NCBI GenBank assembly: GCA_964058805.1
Contig: CAXKVV010000558.1
Coordinates: 1-27,442, forward strand
DNA: 27,442 nucleotides
Direction of reading: 5' to 3'
Source: Schoenoplectus triqueter
Taxonomy: Eukaryota > Streptophyta > Magnoliopsida > Poales > Cyperaceae
The translations under genes were made by a program, and so were the position numbers. Positions 1-10,256 of the stretch are shown piece after piece. The notes below the pieces were generated by a model. It had not been told where the DNA came from. It saw only the letters and a program-made list of their open reading frames with translations, and made no database searches. Each line of letters starts with the position of its first letter. The stretch's first letter is position 1.

Positions 1-475
1 AGTAGGTTCGCTCTCCATGACCTGAGTCACTTCTTTAAGCGAATTACTTTATTTGACATTGAATGTCGGGCAAAAGCGTAAACCCTTAATCTGACCCCTC
101 CATAACCTATTTTGGGATTTGAAATAGATCACTTCCTTGGGCGTGTGGTACTTTTACAGATGAACGTACCCAACCTAGTTTTATATATTTTGGCTACCCT
201 CAAACATCCATCACGCATCCCTGCGAGATAGGCTTTCATCGGGTAGGTTCGCTCTCCATGACTAGAGTCACTTCTTTAAGCGAGCCGCTTTGTTTAACAT
301 AAAATGCCGGGTACAAGCGTAAACCTTTGATCCAACCCCTCCATGACGTGCCGTGGGATTATGACACGTCATTTCTTCGGGCGTGTGGTGCTTTTACGGA
401 TGAATGCACCCAACCTGGCTTTGTATAACACTCGTAGTGTCGGGGACAAAGGTGGCAACCCCTTATTGAAAAGAT
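1..475. repeat. Two-unit tandem repeat, 240-bp period, in the presumed gypsy 3' UTR
   Basis: Two diverged copies run 1-240 and 241 to about 430. Each begins near GTAGGTTCGCTCTCCATGAC and shares the blocks CACTTCTTTAAGCGA, AAGCGTAAACC and GGGCGTGTGGT. The second copy is cut short after the block ending CAACCTGGCTTTGTATA. Each copy contains short hairpins whose arms differ between copies: GGTAC/GTACC at 147-151/166-170 against GGTGC/GCACC at 387-391/406-410, and CTATTT/AAATAG at 107-112/122-127 against TGACGTG/CACGTCA at 344-350/365-371. Tat-lineage gypsy elements are known to carry tandem repeats between integrase and the 3' LTR, and this block lies on that side of the integrase. That placement is inference, because the 3' LTR is not in the window. 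Confidence 0.7.
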
Positions 476-1100
476 TATATATATTTTTGTTTTTAATTGA
501 TGAGTAAGAAAAATAGATTTTTTGTTGTTTTATTTAGATATCCTTTTTATTTTATTGAAAGAGAGTAGATTTTTTTGTTATTAGTGATACATGTTACTAA
601 TAATACGAGAGTTATTTATTTACACGCCCTCGGAAGCGACTACTTATTAGTCACCAATTTGCTCGACCTATCCTTTGGCTTGCGCCGCGGGCGACCAATA
701 TGAGCAACTTTCGTCATCGGGCGACAGATAGTTTGAGGGACAAACTGCAAACTCTGCCCATTTTTGTGTTTATTCTGTATCAAATGGACAAACCCAGTGG
801 TATTTATATTGTGAGCCCAAACACCAAAGCTCTCGCCTTACACTCTCGCGTGGTTTTGGCATTGAATTCTCTTATTCTTATTATTATTTTTTTATTTTAT
901 TGTAGGGCTAAATGTGTTTGTGTGGTTTTGGATTTTTTGGATGCATTCTATTTACAAATGCACAAGTAAGGTTTTTGGGGTTTTTATGCAAAGGTGGAGG
1001 TTAGACATGGGTTTGTGTTTCGTGCACGTGTGTGTAAGCGAACACTTATTCCCTCCTTATTTATTTACAATAGATACTACTCGACTGGCCCCGCTCTGGG
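476..1100. other. Non-coding stretch downstream of the gypsy integrase
   Basis: This AT-rich stretch holds no gene I can support. In element orientation it follows the integrase stop codon at 1101-1103. A purine-rich patch on the minus strand lies near 1048-1056, but no sequence shared with the right side of the element was found, so no 3' LTR could be placed. Small open frames on the plus strand at 700-969 and 914-1135 have no recognisable motif. Confidence 0.5.
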
Positions 1101-2339
1101 CTATGTGTAATATTTCTTCAGATATCGCCCATTAATTGGTGGCATGGGTCTTTCACCTTCATAGTCTATGAGTTGGTATGCGCCGCCCCCGTATACCTTC
1201 TCAATCACGTATGGCCCTTCCCAATTCGGAAAAAATTTTGGGCCGATGTGCCGGCCAATGATCGGCCTCTTAAGGACAAGGACAAGCTCTCCTTGTTGAA
1301 ATGCCCTGACTCGCGCCATTTTGTCGTAAGCCCTTGCCATTTTCGCTTGATATATTTCGAGATTCTGCTGGGCTATTAATCTCTTTTCATCCATGGCATC
1401 CAATTCGTCTAATCTGAGTTGTTGGCATTCATCCATGGTCATATCATTTTGCATAGCCACCCGCAATGATGGTAACTCTACCTCGAGAGGGAGAATGGCT
1501 TCAACCCCAAAAGCCAAAGAATACGGGGTAGCTTGCGTAGGCGTTCGGTACGTGGTCCGATAGGCCCATAATGCCTCCTGTAGACGATTATCCCAGTCTC
1601 GTTGGTTACCGTCCACGGTCTTCTTCATGATGTTGATTAGGTTTTTGTTAAAGGCTTCGGCCAGGCCATTGGCTCTCGGGTTATAAATGGATGAGAATCT
1701 CCAATCAATATTGAATTGCTCCGCCAGGGCATAGACTTTAGAGCTCTTGAAAGCTGTCCCGTTATTAGATATTATCCGTTGTGGGGTGCCGAATCGGTAA
1801 AGGATGTGCGTTTTGAAGAACTTGACCACATCCGTCGCTTTAACTTCCTTGAGTCGAACGGCTTCGGCCCATTTTGTAAAGTAATCCGTCGCCGCCAGAA
1901 TGAACCGGTGACCTCTTGACGTATGAGGGTTTATGGGTCCCACTATGTCTGTGCCCCACATATTGAATGGCCATGATGCTATTGTGGGATGCAACGGGCT
2001 CGGCGCTTGGTGTATGAAAGGGCCGTGTATCTGGCACATGCGGCACTTCCTTGCGTGAGCTTCACAATCAGCCACCATTGTGGGCCAATAATACCCCATT
2101 CGTTTGATCTTTAACTTCATCTTTGGCCCAGACTGATGTGCTCCACATAGCCCGGAATGAATTTCTTTCATAACCTGCTCGGCTTCAGGCCCTGATACAC
2201 ATCTCAGCCATAATTGATCATAAGACCTAAGGTATAGCGTATTGCCCACATACGCATACCGTAGTACCCGCTTCCTTAATTGATCAGCTATCCTTTTATC
2301 CTTGGGAAGGGTACCATGCCGAAAATATTCGATGAACGG
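1101..2339 (-). pseudogene. Gypsy integrase (broken, part of pol)
   Basis: Integrase would join the cDNA ends to chromosomal DNA. The segment follows a TAA stop at 2340-2342 and stays open to the TAG/TAA-type end at 1101. It shows an H2C2 zinc-binding N-domain (HSGLCGAH followed by CRMC), then the catalytic core: TDIVGP gives the first Asp, SNNGTAF is where the second Asp belongs, and ANGLAEAFNK gives the Glu. In most relatives the second motif reads SDNG. Here the codon at 1764-1766 is AAT (Asn), which would abolish catalysis. The C-terminal end carries the NWEGPYVIEKV-type block typical of gypsy integrases and ends with GRYLKKYYT. I see no chromodomain. The preceding 30 codons (FIEYFRHGTLP region) continue the same frame, so the integrase was once fused to RNase H. 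Confidence 0.88.
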
Positions 2340-3032
2340 TTATCTCCAATCATCGTCTTCTTCAGTTATCATTGCTTCTTGGCATTCTACCTTTCCTAGT
2401 CCAGTACCTTCATTATTTGCATCATCTATTGTCTGACACAATGATAATGGCCTTCTACTGCGGACGATGATGTGGATTTCCGGCTCTGTTGGTTCACCCA
2501 GCTCCTTGGCGAGTTTGGCCAATGCATCTGCTTCACCATTTATAGCCCTTGTGATCTTCTCAATGGACACATACAGGATTTTCTTCATTAGTTCCATGGC
2601 CTTTTGGTGATATTGTATTAGTTCCGGCTTTAGGACCTTGTATTCGCCAATTATTTGATTTATTATCAGCTGTGAATCCCCAAAGATGCGTACAGCCTTG
2701 ATTTCTAGCTCCAGTGATAGCTCTAATCCGACAATAAGCGCTTCATACTCTGCTTCATTATTTGTGCATGGTTCGGTTAAAGCTAGAGAATGTCGTATTA
2801 TCTCGCCTTCCGGGGTCATGAAGACTAGTCCCGCGCCAGCTCGCACAGTTGGAACTCCCAGGCCCGCGATTGGCTTGATTGACGAGGCACCATCGAAGTA
2901 CAACTCCCATATAGGATTTCCTTCTTCAACATGTAGAGTTTCCTCATCGGAAAAGTCACATTTTAACGGGGAGTCGTCTTGAATTGGGTGTGCGCCCAAG
3001 AAGTCTGCCAGCGCCTGCCCCTTGATCGCCTT
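2340..3032 (-). pseudogene. Second (archaeal-type) RNase H domain of gypsy pol
   Basis: This domain shows the RNase H acidic residues in order: YFDGASS, NEAEYEALIVGLEL, FGDSQLIINQI and EADALAKLA. It follows a complete retroviral-type RT/RNase H, so the polyprotein carried two RNase H domains. An extra RNase H of archaeal type is known from plant Tat elements, and this is the best single clue to lineage. The segment is bounded by TAA stops at 3033-3035 and 2340-2342 in the same frame as its neighbours. The codon contexts (YTP-stop-KAIKGQALADFL and DWR-stop-PFIEYF) suggest CAA to TAA changes in both cases. The C-terminal part runs into the linker before integrase. Confidence 0.85.
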
Positions 3033-4832
3033 TTACGGTGTGTAGGTGATGTCAAATTCAGTAAGAATGATAGCCCATTTGGCCAGCCTACCCGTCAGCA
3101 TTGGCCGGGTCATAAGGTATTTGAGAGGATCTACCTTGGATATTAAGATGATTTTATGGGCTAGCATGTAGTGCCTTAATTTCTTTACCGCAAAGATTAA
3201 GGCTAAACAATGCTTTTCAATCGGTGAATATCCGTGTTCCGCCCCTACCATCATGCGACTCAGATAATATAGAGCATTTTAGTTACCATCCTGGTTTTCT
3301 TGCACCAACAGGGCTCCCAAGGATCCGTCTAGGGCGGTTGTATACAAAATGAGTTCTTTCCCGGGTATGGGTGCCGCCAACACTGGAGGGTTGAGTAAAT
3401 AGGCCTTGATCTCTTCAAAGGCTCGCTGGCACTCGCCATCCCACTTAAACGGGATATTCTTTTTAGTCAACCGGGTGAAGGGTTGGATTTTACCCGATAG
3501 GTTGGCTATAAACCGCCAGATATACGCCAATTGTCCTTGTAAGGATCGCAGTTGTTTTAAATTCTTCGGCGGGGATAATTCAGTGATTGCTTTAATCTTG
3601 CCCGGGTCTATTTCGATTCCCCTGTGGCGTACCACAAACCCTAGAAATTTATCGGATGATACCATGAATGCACATTTCAACGGGTTTAATTTGAGCGTAT
3701 GTTCTCTTAGGCGGTTGAAGACGACCTCAAGGTATTGGAGGTGTTCTTCGTACGACATGGCTTTAATGACCAGATCATCCACATAACACTCAACTATCTT
3801 GTGGATTAGATCGTCAAATATTTTTGTCATCGCTCGTTGGTAAGTGGCGCCCGTATTTTTCAGCCCAAACGGCATGACTTTGTAACAATAGATACCAATT
3901 GGCGTGCAGAATGCTGTGTGCCTTTCATCTTCTGGCGCCATTTTAATTTGATTATAGCCCGCATAACCGTCCATGAAGGAGAAGACTTCATAGGAGGATG
4001 TGTGGTCAATTATAATTTCTGTTACTGGGAGCGGGAAATCATCTTTGGGGCACGCCTTGTTTAAGTCTCGAAAGTCCACACAGATGCGAATCTGCCCGTT
4101 TTTCTTTTTAACCGGGACAATGCTAGCCACCCATTCTGGCGTCTCTTCTTCCCGTATGAAGCCTGCGTCGATGAGTTTCTTCGTTTCCTCCACGACCTTT
4201 TCTTTCAGCTCTATTCTCATTCGCCTCAGCGCTTGTTTAATCGGCTTGACGGTTGGATCAATTTTTAAGTAATGAACCGCTACGTTGGGATCTAATCCCG
4301 GCATTTCTTTATAACTCCAAGCAAAACAGTCCATGTAGCTTTTAAGGAATGTCTTCAACCTGTCAGCCACTTCTTCTGGCAATGACGCTCTTATGAAAGT
4401 TGGTCGTGGGTCTTCTTCCGTTCTCAGATTGATTTCAGCTAACTCATCAACCGTATTAGGCTCCTTTTCTAGCTGTTTCAAGGCATTTTTCAGGACTGGG
4501 GTACTGTCCTCTTCTGTATCATTGTCTAATATCTCAACAAAAGTCATGCAACAGCTTTCTTCCGTACGGCACTCGTTGAGGGCCCCCTCAAAACATGCTG
4601 CGTCATCACAGTTATACCCTAACCCCCGGGTGTATTTTATTTTACCATCCAGGCCCAAAACCTTATTTTGGCCGTCGTTCCAGAGTTTATTGAATTGCCT
4701 GGCCTCAGCCTTGGATATGTCTCTCAAACATTTCGCCTTCTTAGCCAATCTATATAGGCTTTTTTCAAAGGGATGAGATGCAACGTCACCACTCGTTGCA
4801 TTCTCCGACTCTTGTTCTATCACCCACTTTTT
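3033..4832 (-). pseudogene. Gypsy reverse transcriptase and retroviral-type RNase H (broken)
   Basis: RT copies the element RNA into cDNA and RNase H removes the template. Motifs visible in order: FAWSYKEMPGLDP just before the RT, then KLIDAGFIREE, WVASIVPVKKKNGQIR, CVDFRDLNKACPKDDFPLP, FMDGYAGYNQI, FCTPIGIYCYKVMPFGLKN and the catalytic YVDD at 3774-3785. The thumb and connection follow (FLGFVVRHRGIEIDP). RNase H continues across a TAA at 3279-3281 (GALLVQENQDGN-stop-NALYYLSRMMVGAEHGYSP) to the TAA at 3033-3035. The segment opens after a TAG at 4833-4835. The catalytic YVDD is intact. Only the nonsense codons break it. Confidence 0.92.
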
Positions 4833-6329
4833 CTAGGTGTCATGGTTAGGGTTCTTCAGGGACTGGGTCGAATCACTCTGATAGAAAATTATAGCCTTGT
4901 GAATGATAGTTCTCCCTCTGACGCACTCTGCCTTTGCCGGCACAACAAAGGTCTTTAGAGTTTGGATGTGGTTTACTTCCCTTGGCATGAGGTCTTTAAA
5001 ATACCTTTCGGGAACCACAGTGATCTCTAGCGCTGCCATCTCCTCTTCTATTTCAATATTCATGACTGAGTTGGAGCGGTAGATCTCCTTGATTAGCTTT
5101 CGTCTCGCCATTTTGGGTTTGCTAGGCACGTGAGTGTGTGAGATCGTATAAGCAACCCCTTTGCCTTTGTTATTCGAGCTATGCGGAGCTGGGTCTTGTT
5201 GAAAGCTTTTTGGGAGCTGGATTGTTCCATTTTTGTGTCCTTCTTCTATAAGGTCCTTGAATACCCAGCATTCTTCAATTGTGTGACCCAGTATGCGATG
5301 ATAAGGGCAAAATTCACCTTCGCTGGTCCTCTCTATGTCCGCGGGTCTTTTACAGGCGGGAAGTGTCAATCCGCTCTTTAGGGCCTGCTCAAATATCCGA
5401 GCTGTTTTACTTTTCAGGAAAGAGTACGGTTTACTCTTCTTGGCTTTGAGCGTTTGCATGACGGCCGATTGTTTGACTTTCATTTCTTCCCCCTTTGATT
5501 CATCTACTATAATAATTACCCGTTTGCCGCTATCGGGTGCTTGTCTTTCGGGGGTCCCGGAATAGGGTTCGCTCGTTACTTCTTTGAGTAGCTCGGAGTT
5601 ATAGATCGCGGTTTGCAGGTTTTCAATCATTATCATAATTTCATTGTGTTGCACTTTGATATCCTGCATCACTTCCCATTGCTCTGAAACTTCTCTTCTA
5701 TTATTTTCAACCTGGTGCCTCATTTCATCGATTACATTCCAGATGCGAGCTTCAAAATTTTCCCGCCACGAGCGTTCTTCGCTTACAGGCCTTGGCCTAA
5801 CCGGGTTATCCTTTCTGTAACCGGATCCCATGTTGATCATAAATGACTCCTCACTTTTATTATCTGTTTCGGGCCCTTTATGTGGCTTCTTGAGGATGTG
5901 ATAGATGATCTCTTCGTCAGATTCTTCTTCCCAGGGTTGCCGACCATGGCCAGATTCTTCTCCCGGGGTAATGTCGCCCGAGTTGTTGGAATCTTCAGAG
6001 TCTTCTCCTGAAGTTGCCTCTGTGATCTGAATTTTAGGGGTGTTGGCAGGTTTAAAGTTGAAAATGACCTCCTCCTCAGAATCACTTAAATTGACTTCGC
6101 TCGGCTTTGTTTGGGCCTTATACGTAGCCACCTGTTTGAAACGGAAGGTTCCTTCCTCACCCGACTTTCTTCCGGGTTTTTGAGTTTGAACACCTCGGGG
6201 TTTGATATTGAATTTGACCTCTTCTTCTTCTCCGGATGAGGTATCAAATTTAGGGCCTTTATTGAAAGGTTTCTGACCTGCCTTTGTTATTGGCCGGCTT
6301 GGCGCCACGGCGGATTTAGGCAGAAAATA
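4833..6329 (-). pseudogene. Second nucleocapsid-like module between protease and RT, with acidic repeats
   Basis: This open stretch of about 500 codons sits where pol normally goes from protease straight to RT. Numbering from 6308, residues 291-360 resemble the gag C-terminus: KSKPYSF, then 40 residues later the knuckle CPYHRILGHTIEEC (CX2HX4HX4C, 5268-5309) followed by WVFKDLIEEGHKNG. Gag has KTKPYSF, the same 40-residue spacing and CPYHRVLGHSIEDC. The capsid-type gag core is absent. The first 150 residues are acidic, with three related blocks at about 27-37, 76-87 and 128-139 (EEEEVKFNIKP, DSEEEVIFNFKP, ESDEEIIYHIL). Residues 263-271 (RVIIIVDES) form a hydrophobic run next to acidic and Ser residues. 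It is in frame with protease and RT and is bounded by a TAA at 6330-6332 and a TAG at 4833-4835. A partial gag duplication is my preferred reading. Confidence 0.7.
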
Positions 6330-7322
6330 TTAGGCGTCATTGAATTTAATCTCATGCACTCCGAATGGCTTGACGTCTCCGTCAATTCTCTTTTGTTTAC
6401 CATTTTCAATATATTTCAGGCACTGGTGCAGAGTAGAGGGTATGACCTGATTACTGTGAAGCCACGGGCGACCCAGTAACGCCCGATAAGAAGTTTCAGC
6501 GTCGATGACATAGAATTTGGTAGGCGCTTTTAGGCTTCCACATTGCAGGTTTAGAGTTATAGCTCCCAGGGCCTTTTGAGAGTTTTGATTGAAGCCATGA
6601 ATGATCACCTTTTCATCAGATAGATTCTTCACATCTAAGGTGATGGTCTTCAGGGTCTTGAGTGGCATAATATTGATCGAGGACCCTGCGTCGACCAGGA
6701 TGCGGCCAATCTTTTGTCCACCGCAGTTTCCGGTGATGTACAACGGGCGGTTATGATCGACAGTGCCTATCAAGAGGTCGTCATCTGTAAAATTTATGCA
6801 AGCGGCCCGCTTGGCGGTAAATAGGGCTTCTTGCATATTTTGCTCGATGAAGTATGACTTATACTTCTCGGGATCTTGCAATGCTTGGATTAGTACCTCC
6901 CTTAGGTCTTGCGACATCATCAATGCGTCAAATATGCTTAATAACGTCGAGATCTTACGCAGATGTGCCAACACATTATATTCTTCACCCGTCGACCGGG
7001 TCTTTTCTGGGTTCTTGTTTAAGTTCTCAGCCTCTTTACCCTTATTTTGGGCTTTATCTTTTCCCTTATCGGACTCTTTGGGAGCTTGCCTCTCGGGTAC
7101 GTAAGTCCCGGACCGGAGTACGGCTTTGCATTCTTCATTTTTTGTCCCAGAGGTGCTTGCTTCCCTTTCATCATTTAGGAAGAACATCTCCTCTAAAGTT
7201 AGCATATCTTCGTCGTGAGAATAATATACCATGTTACACGAAGCACCCCAGATCTCTTCGCTTTCTTCCTTATTTATTTCTTTATCTGCATTTCTTTTCT
7301 TTTGACCTAGGGTTAACTTCTC
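6330..7322 (-). pseudogene. Gypsy aspartic protease (part of gag-pol)
   Basis: The protease would cut the polyprotein. The active-site triad appears as ILVDAGSSINIMP with Asp at codon 6690-6692 (residue 181 counted from the ATG at 7232). It is followed by FYVIDAETSYRALLGRPWLH, the conserved C-terminal LLGRPWLH block of Tat/Athila proteases. The active site reads DAG rather than the commoner DTG or DSG. The frame is open upstream of the ATG to the TAG at 7323-7325, so this segment was fused to gag. The N-terminal part is low-complexity and Lys/Glu-rich. The segment ends at a TAA at 6330-6332 and continues in frame into the second nucleocapsid-like module. Confidence 0.87.
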
Positions 7323-9656
7323 CTAGTCTTCTTTGGAGATGAAGTGTTGGAGGGTAATCACCTCGGGACTGCCCTGCTCGCATTCTTCAATTTTGTTCTT
7401 TTTGGACTTGTTGCTTCTATGCTTCTTTCTTTTCTTAAGAACCTGGTCTTGGCTCTGGTCCACCTTATAATATACCCTAGGTTTTGGTGGGACTACTGGC
7501 GTGATGTCGTCTTTCCATCTCATGCCGAGTTCTTTCTTAAGAGCTTTAAGCATTTTAATCGACTTCTTCGATAAATGTGTAGTCCATTGTTCTTCTTGAT
7601 CTTCACTTAACTGGCCCGAGATCTTCTCTTCTTCGTGAGAGATCATATTGGCTTGTTCATGGGCCGATGGGCTTTGCAAGAACCCTTTAGGTAAAGTAAT
7701 TTCACCATTTTTATACGCCTTTTCGACCCAATCTTTAAAGACCCAGCAATCTTCAATTGAGTGCCCTAATACTCTGTGGTATGGGCAGAAGTTGGGTTCG
7801 TCCGATTTATCGGCATCTTCTGGGCGTTTATTGGCCGGTAGGGCTAGACCGTTCTTTAGTGCCCCTCTGAAGATTTGGGCAACTTTATCTTTCTTGAAGG
7901 AGTACGGTTTAGTCTTCTTTTGTCTAAGGGTTTTGAAACTCCGTGAACTCCCTGCTGTATTGGGCCTAGGTCCCTTATTGTAATTGTTGCCATTCATGCC
8001 GCTGTTGCTACTTTGAGTATCTGCGTTAGCGACCATCTTATCTTTTAACGAGGTGAATGCCACCTTGGTTTCAGCTCGGGCTCCTCGTTGCGGCCTATTG
8101 TTCATGAAGTTCGGCACGGTGTGCGGTGACATCCTTTCCATATTTGATACCGATTTGAGCAAGTCTTTGAACGTGTTGACCTTTGTCACACCAAGTAACA
8201 TGCCCATCCACCCGTCAATGTTTTTCATGATTAGGTTGACGGCCTCATCTTCGGTTAATGTGCGGTCGCATTTGATGCTGAGGTTCCGTCATCTATTGAT
8301 AAAATCTATCATTGACTCCCCTTTCTTGGGTTTAGTGCTTGCCAGATCGGCTATGTTTATTTTGTCAGACACCATAACAAATCGTGCCCTGAACGAATCT
8401 GCCATCTCGTCCCAGGTTCTGATGATGTTGTTTTCCAATGAATAGTATCATTGGAAAGCGGTTCCCACCAAGCTTTGAGGGAATTGTCTTAACAACAATG
8501 CATCATTGCCGCCCGTGTTACCGCACGAGACCACAAAGTGGGCCAGGTGTTGTTCGGGGTTCAGGTCTTTATTACCTTCCCCGGAGAAGGTCCTGAAGCG
8601 GAGGATCACATACCCTTTAGGATATTCTTCTAAATCGTATATGGCAGGGTATGGATGTCCACAGTTTTTAACGGGAGGGATAGCGTATCCACCTCCAGCT
8701 ATTTGCATTTGCTGGGCAATCATGGTCTGAATCTCTTTCCGGGATATTCCCGTTGGTTTAGCCTCCACTTCTATTGTTCTATGTGGATGGGATTTAGAAT
8801 TGACGGGTTGTTTTCCCTTATGATTGCTTTTGGTACTGTGGACCCCTTCTTGACGGGAGCTACCAGCTTTGAAATTGGCGTCTTGTGATTCTTGTAAGGA
8901 TTTGACCGCCTTAATCAATTCTTCATTTTGTTTCAGCATGGTAGCTATCAACTCCCGTTGCCTAATCAGCTCTTCGTCCCATGCCTCGATGTGGCCTTTT
9001 AAGATTTCGATTTCATCGATAGGCACTTCAGGACGTGTTTCAACGTCGTCTTCATTATCGAAGAAATCAGGGTTTTCGTTATGATCTTCCCCTTCCCTGC
9101 TATTGCCCTCGAGGTTAACCCTTTTGGGAGGTCTCCCTTTCCTACCATTATTTTTGTTGGTGTTGGTGACGTGGGCTTGATTAGGCGGGGACTGGTCATC
9201 CTGGACCATGTTCACCTCATCATCAGTATCTGGATCAGTGTCATAGCTTATGCTGATGGTGTTAACTGAGAAGTGCTCTTCATAGCGAGCAGTTCTTCTC
9301 TTCTTCTTTGTTTGGTCAGGGGTCGTTATTTTTAGGCTGTTGAGTGGTATTCTCGAGCCTAACCGGCTGAATACACTCTTCTGACCTAAGCGACTAAATA
9401 CGCTTTCAGGCGGGGCGTTAGGTTTGCCGGCCTTGCTGGGCTGGGTTTGAGACTGGAGTTTTGTTGGTTGAGAACCCTTTGGGACCCACACCTGCTGGGT
9501 GCTAGGTGTTGCCTTTGATGTAAACCTCCTTGGGTGCGGAGTCGAGATAATGGCTTGCGGCTGAGCCATATCTTGAGAGTGATTGGGGCGGGAGACGTAT
9601 TGTCTCGACCTAGCGTTTCTAACGCTTCTCCTCTGTTTGAGGGCCCTGTGAGCCTT
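7323..9656 (-). pseudogene. Gypsy gag (capsid and nucleocapsid), two nonsense codons
   Basis: Gag forms the particle and packages RNA. The likely start is the ATG at 9567-9569 (MAQPQAII); the frame is open back to a TAA at 9657-9659. The N-terminal region has two copies of SVFSRLG, then an acidic part and a probable coiled coil (residues EIEILKGHIEAWDEELIRQ onwards). The capsid core follows at about 8050-8660 (FSGEGNKDLNPEQHLAHF, LRQFPQSLVGTAFQ, then YYSLENNIIRTWDEMADSF). It is cut by a TGA at 8448-8450 and another at 8289-8291. Both sit where relatives usually have Trp (FQ-W-YYSLE, NR-W-RNLS), so TGG to TGA is likely. The nucleocapsid knuckle CX2HX4HX4C lies at 7746-7787. The frame ends at a TAG at 7323-7325 and continues into protease. 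Confidence 0.88.
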
Positions 9657-9665
9657 TTAGATGGC

Positions 9666-10187
9666 TTATGCAGGGGCTTGAGGCTTGTGCTGGCAATGTT
9701 GAGGCCTTTGAGTTGGGCGAGGTGTGGGCTTAGGCACCTCCCATGCCTGACGGAGCTGGCCTGTGGCCGAATTCTTGGCCACTATACGCAGTGCCGTGAA
9801 CTTGTTGGAGACTGGGATGGCTGGCCTAGCCACCAGTTGGTTTTGGTATGCATCCAGGGCCCTCTTCCTGGACACTTGAGAGTTACGGGTAACTTGGGCC
9901 GCGGCTGTTGGGGCTGTCTTCTTGGACGGTCGTCTTCTCCTCTTTGGGGAGGTAGTAGGAGAGGCCATGACGTTGTTTGAAATACCCTTGGGAGTTAGGG
10001 TAATTGGGTCCTCTTCGTCCAGGATGGAGATCCGGACGGTTGCGGGAGTAAAGGCGGCCACTGGAGCTAGGCCGTAGAAAGTGAGTTCTTGCGGGATAGT
10101 CCCGAAGAACATGAAGAGCTTGCCCTCTGGGCTCTGTGCAGGAGTGATGGTGTAAGGAGCGAGGTTGAAGTTTCCAAAGTATGTCAT
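9666..10187 (-). pseudogene. ORF1-like segment upstream of gag
   Basis: An open frame of about 190 codons lies just upstream of gag, in the same frame and separated from it by two TAA codons (9666-9668 and 9657-9659). The best start is the ATG at 10185-10187 (MTYFGNFNLAPYTITPAQ), because a splice-acceptor-like sequence ends three bases before it. The first 75 residues are mixed hydrophobic and may fold (FMFFGTIPQELTFYGLAPV). The rest is Lys/Arg/Pro-rich (SPKRRRRPSKK), like a nucleic-acid-binding or nuclear-targeting tail. I do not recognise a family. Some Tat/Ogre elements carry an extra ORF in this place, which is why I call it ORF1-like. It could equally be the N-terminus of a longer gag now split by the two stops. 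Confidence 0.55.
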
Positions 10188-10188
10188 T

Positions 10189-10240
10189 TCCTGCAAAAAC
10201 AAAAATACTTGAAAATCATTAGTCATTTTTAGTGCATAGA
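10189..10240 (-). promoter_or_regulatory. Splice-acceptor-like sequence before the ORF1 start
   Basis: On the minus strand the sequence reads TTTTTGTTTTTGCAG followed by GAA and the ATG at 10187. A branch-point-like GACTAAT lies about 30 bases upstream. This is a textbook plant 3' splice site. The matching 5' splice site is not known; a good GGTGAGT lies at 14372-14379 on the same strand. Inference only. Confidence 0.4.
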
Positions 10241-10256
10241 AGACCACTTGTATCTT

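Noticed and set aside
700..1135. Small plus-strand open frames left of the integrase
   Set aside because: No motif and overlapping frames in AT-rich sequence. Probably chance.
2686..8730. Many plus-strand open frames across the gypsy element
   Set aside because: They are antisense shadows of the conserved minus-strand coding frame.
1101..9569. Reassigned stop codons (TAA/TAG as Gln, TGA as Trp) as the reason for in-frame stops
   Set aside because: Plant nuclear genes use the standard code. The copia and DUF868 relics show the same stops plus deletions, so decay explains them better.
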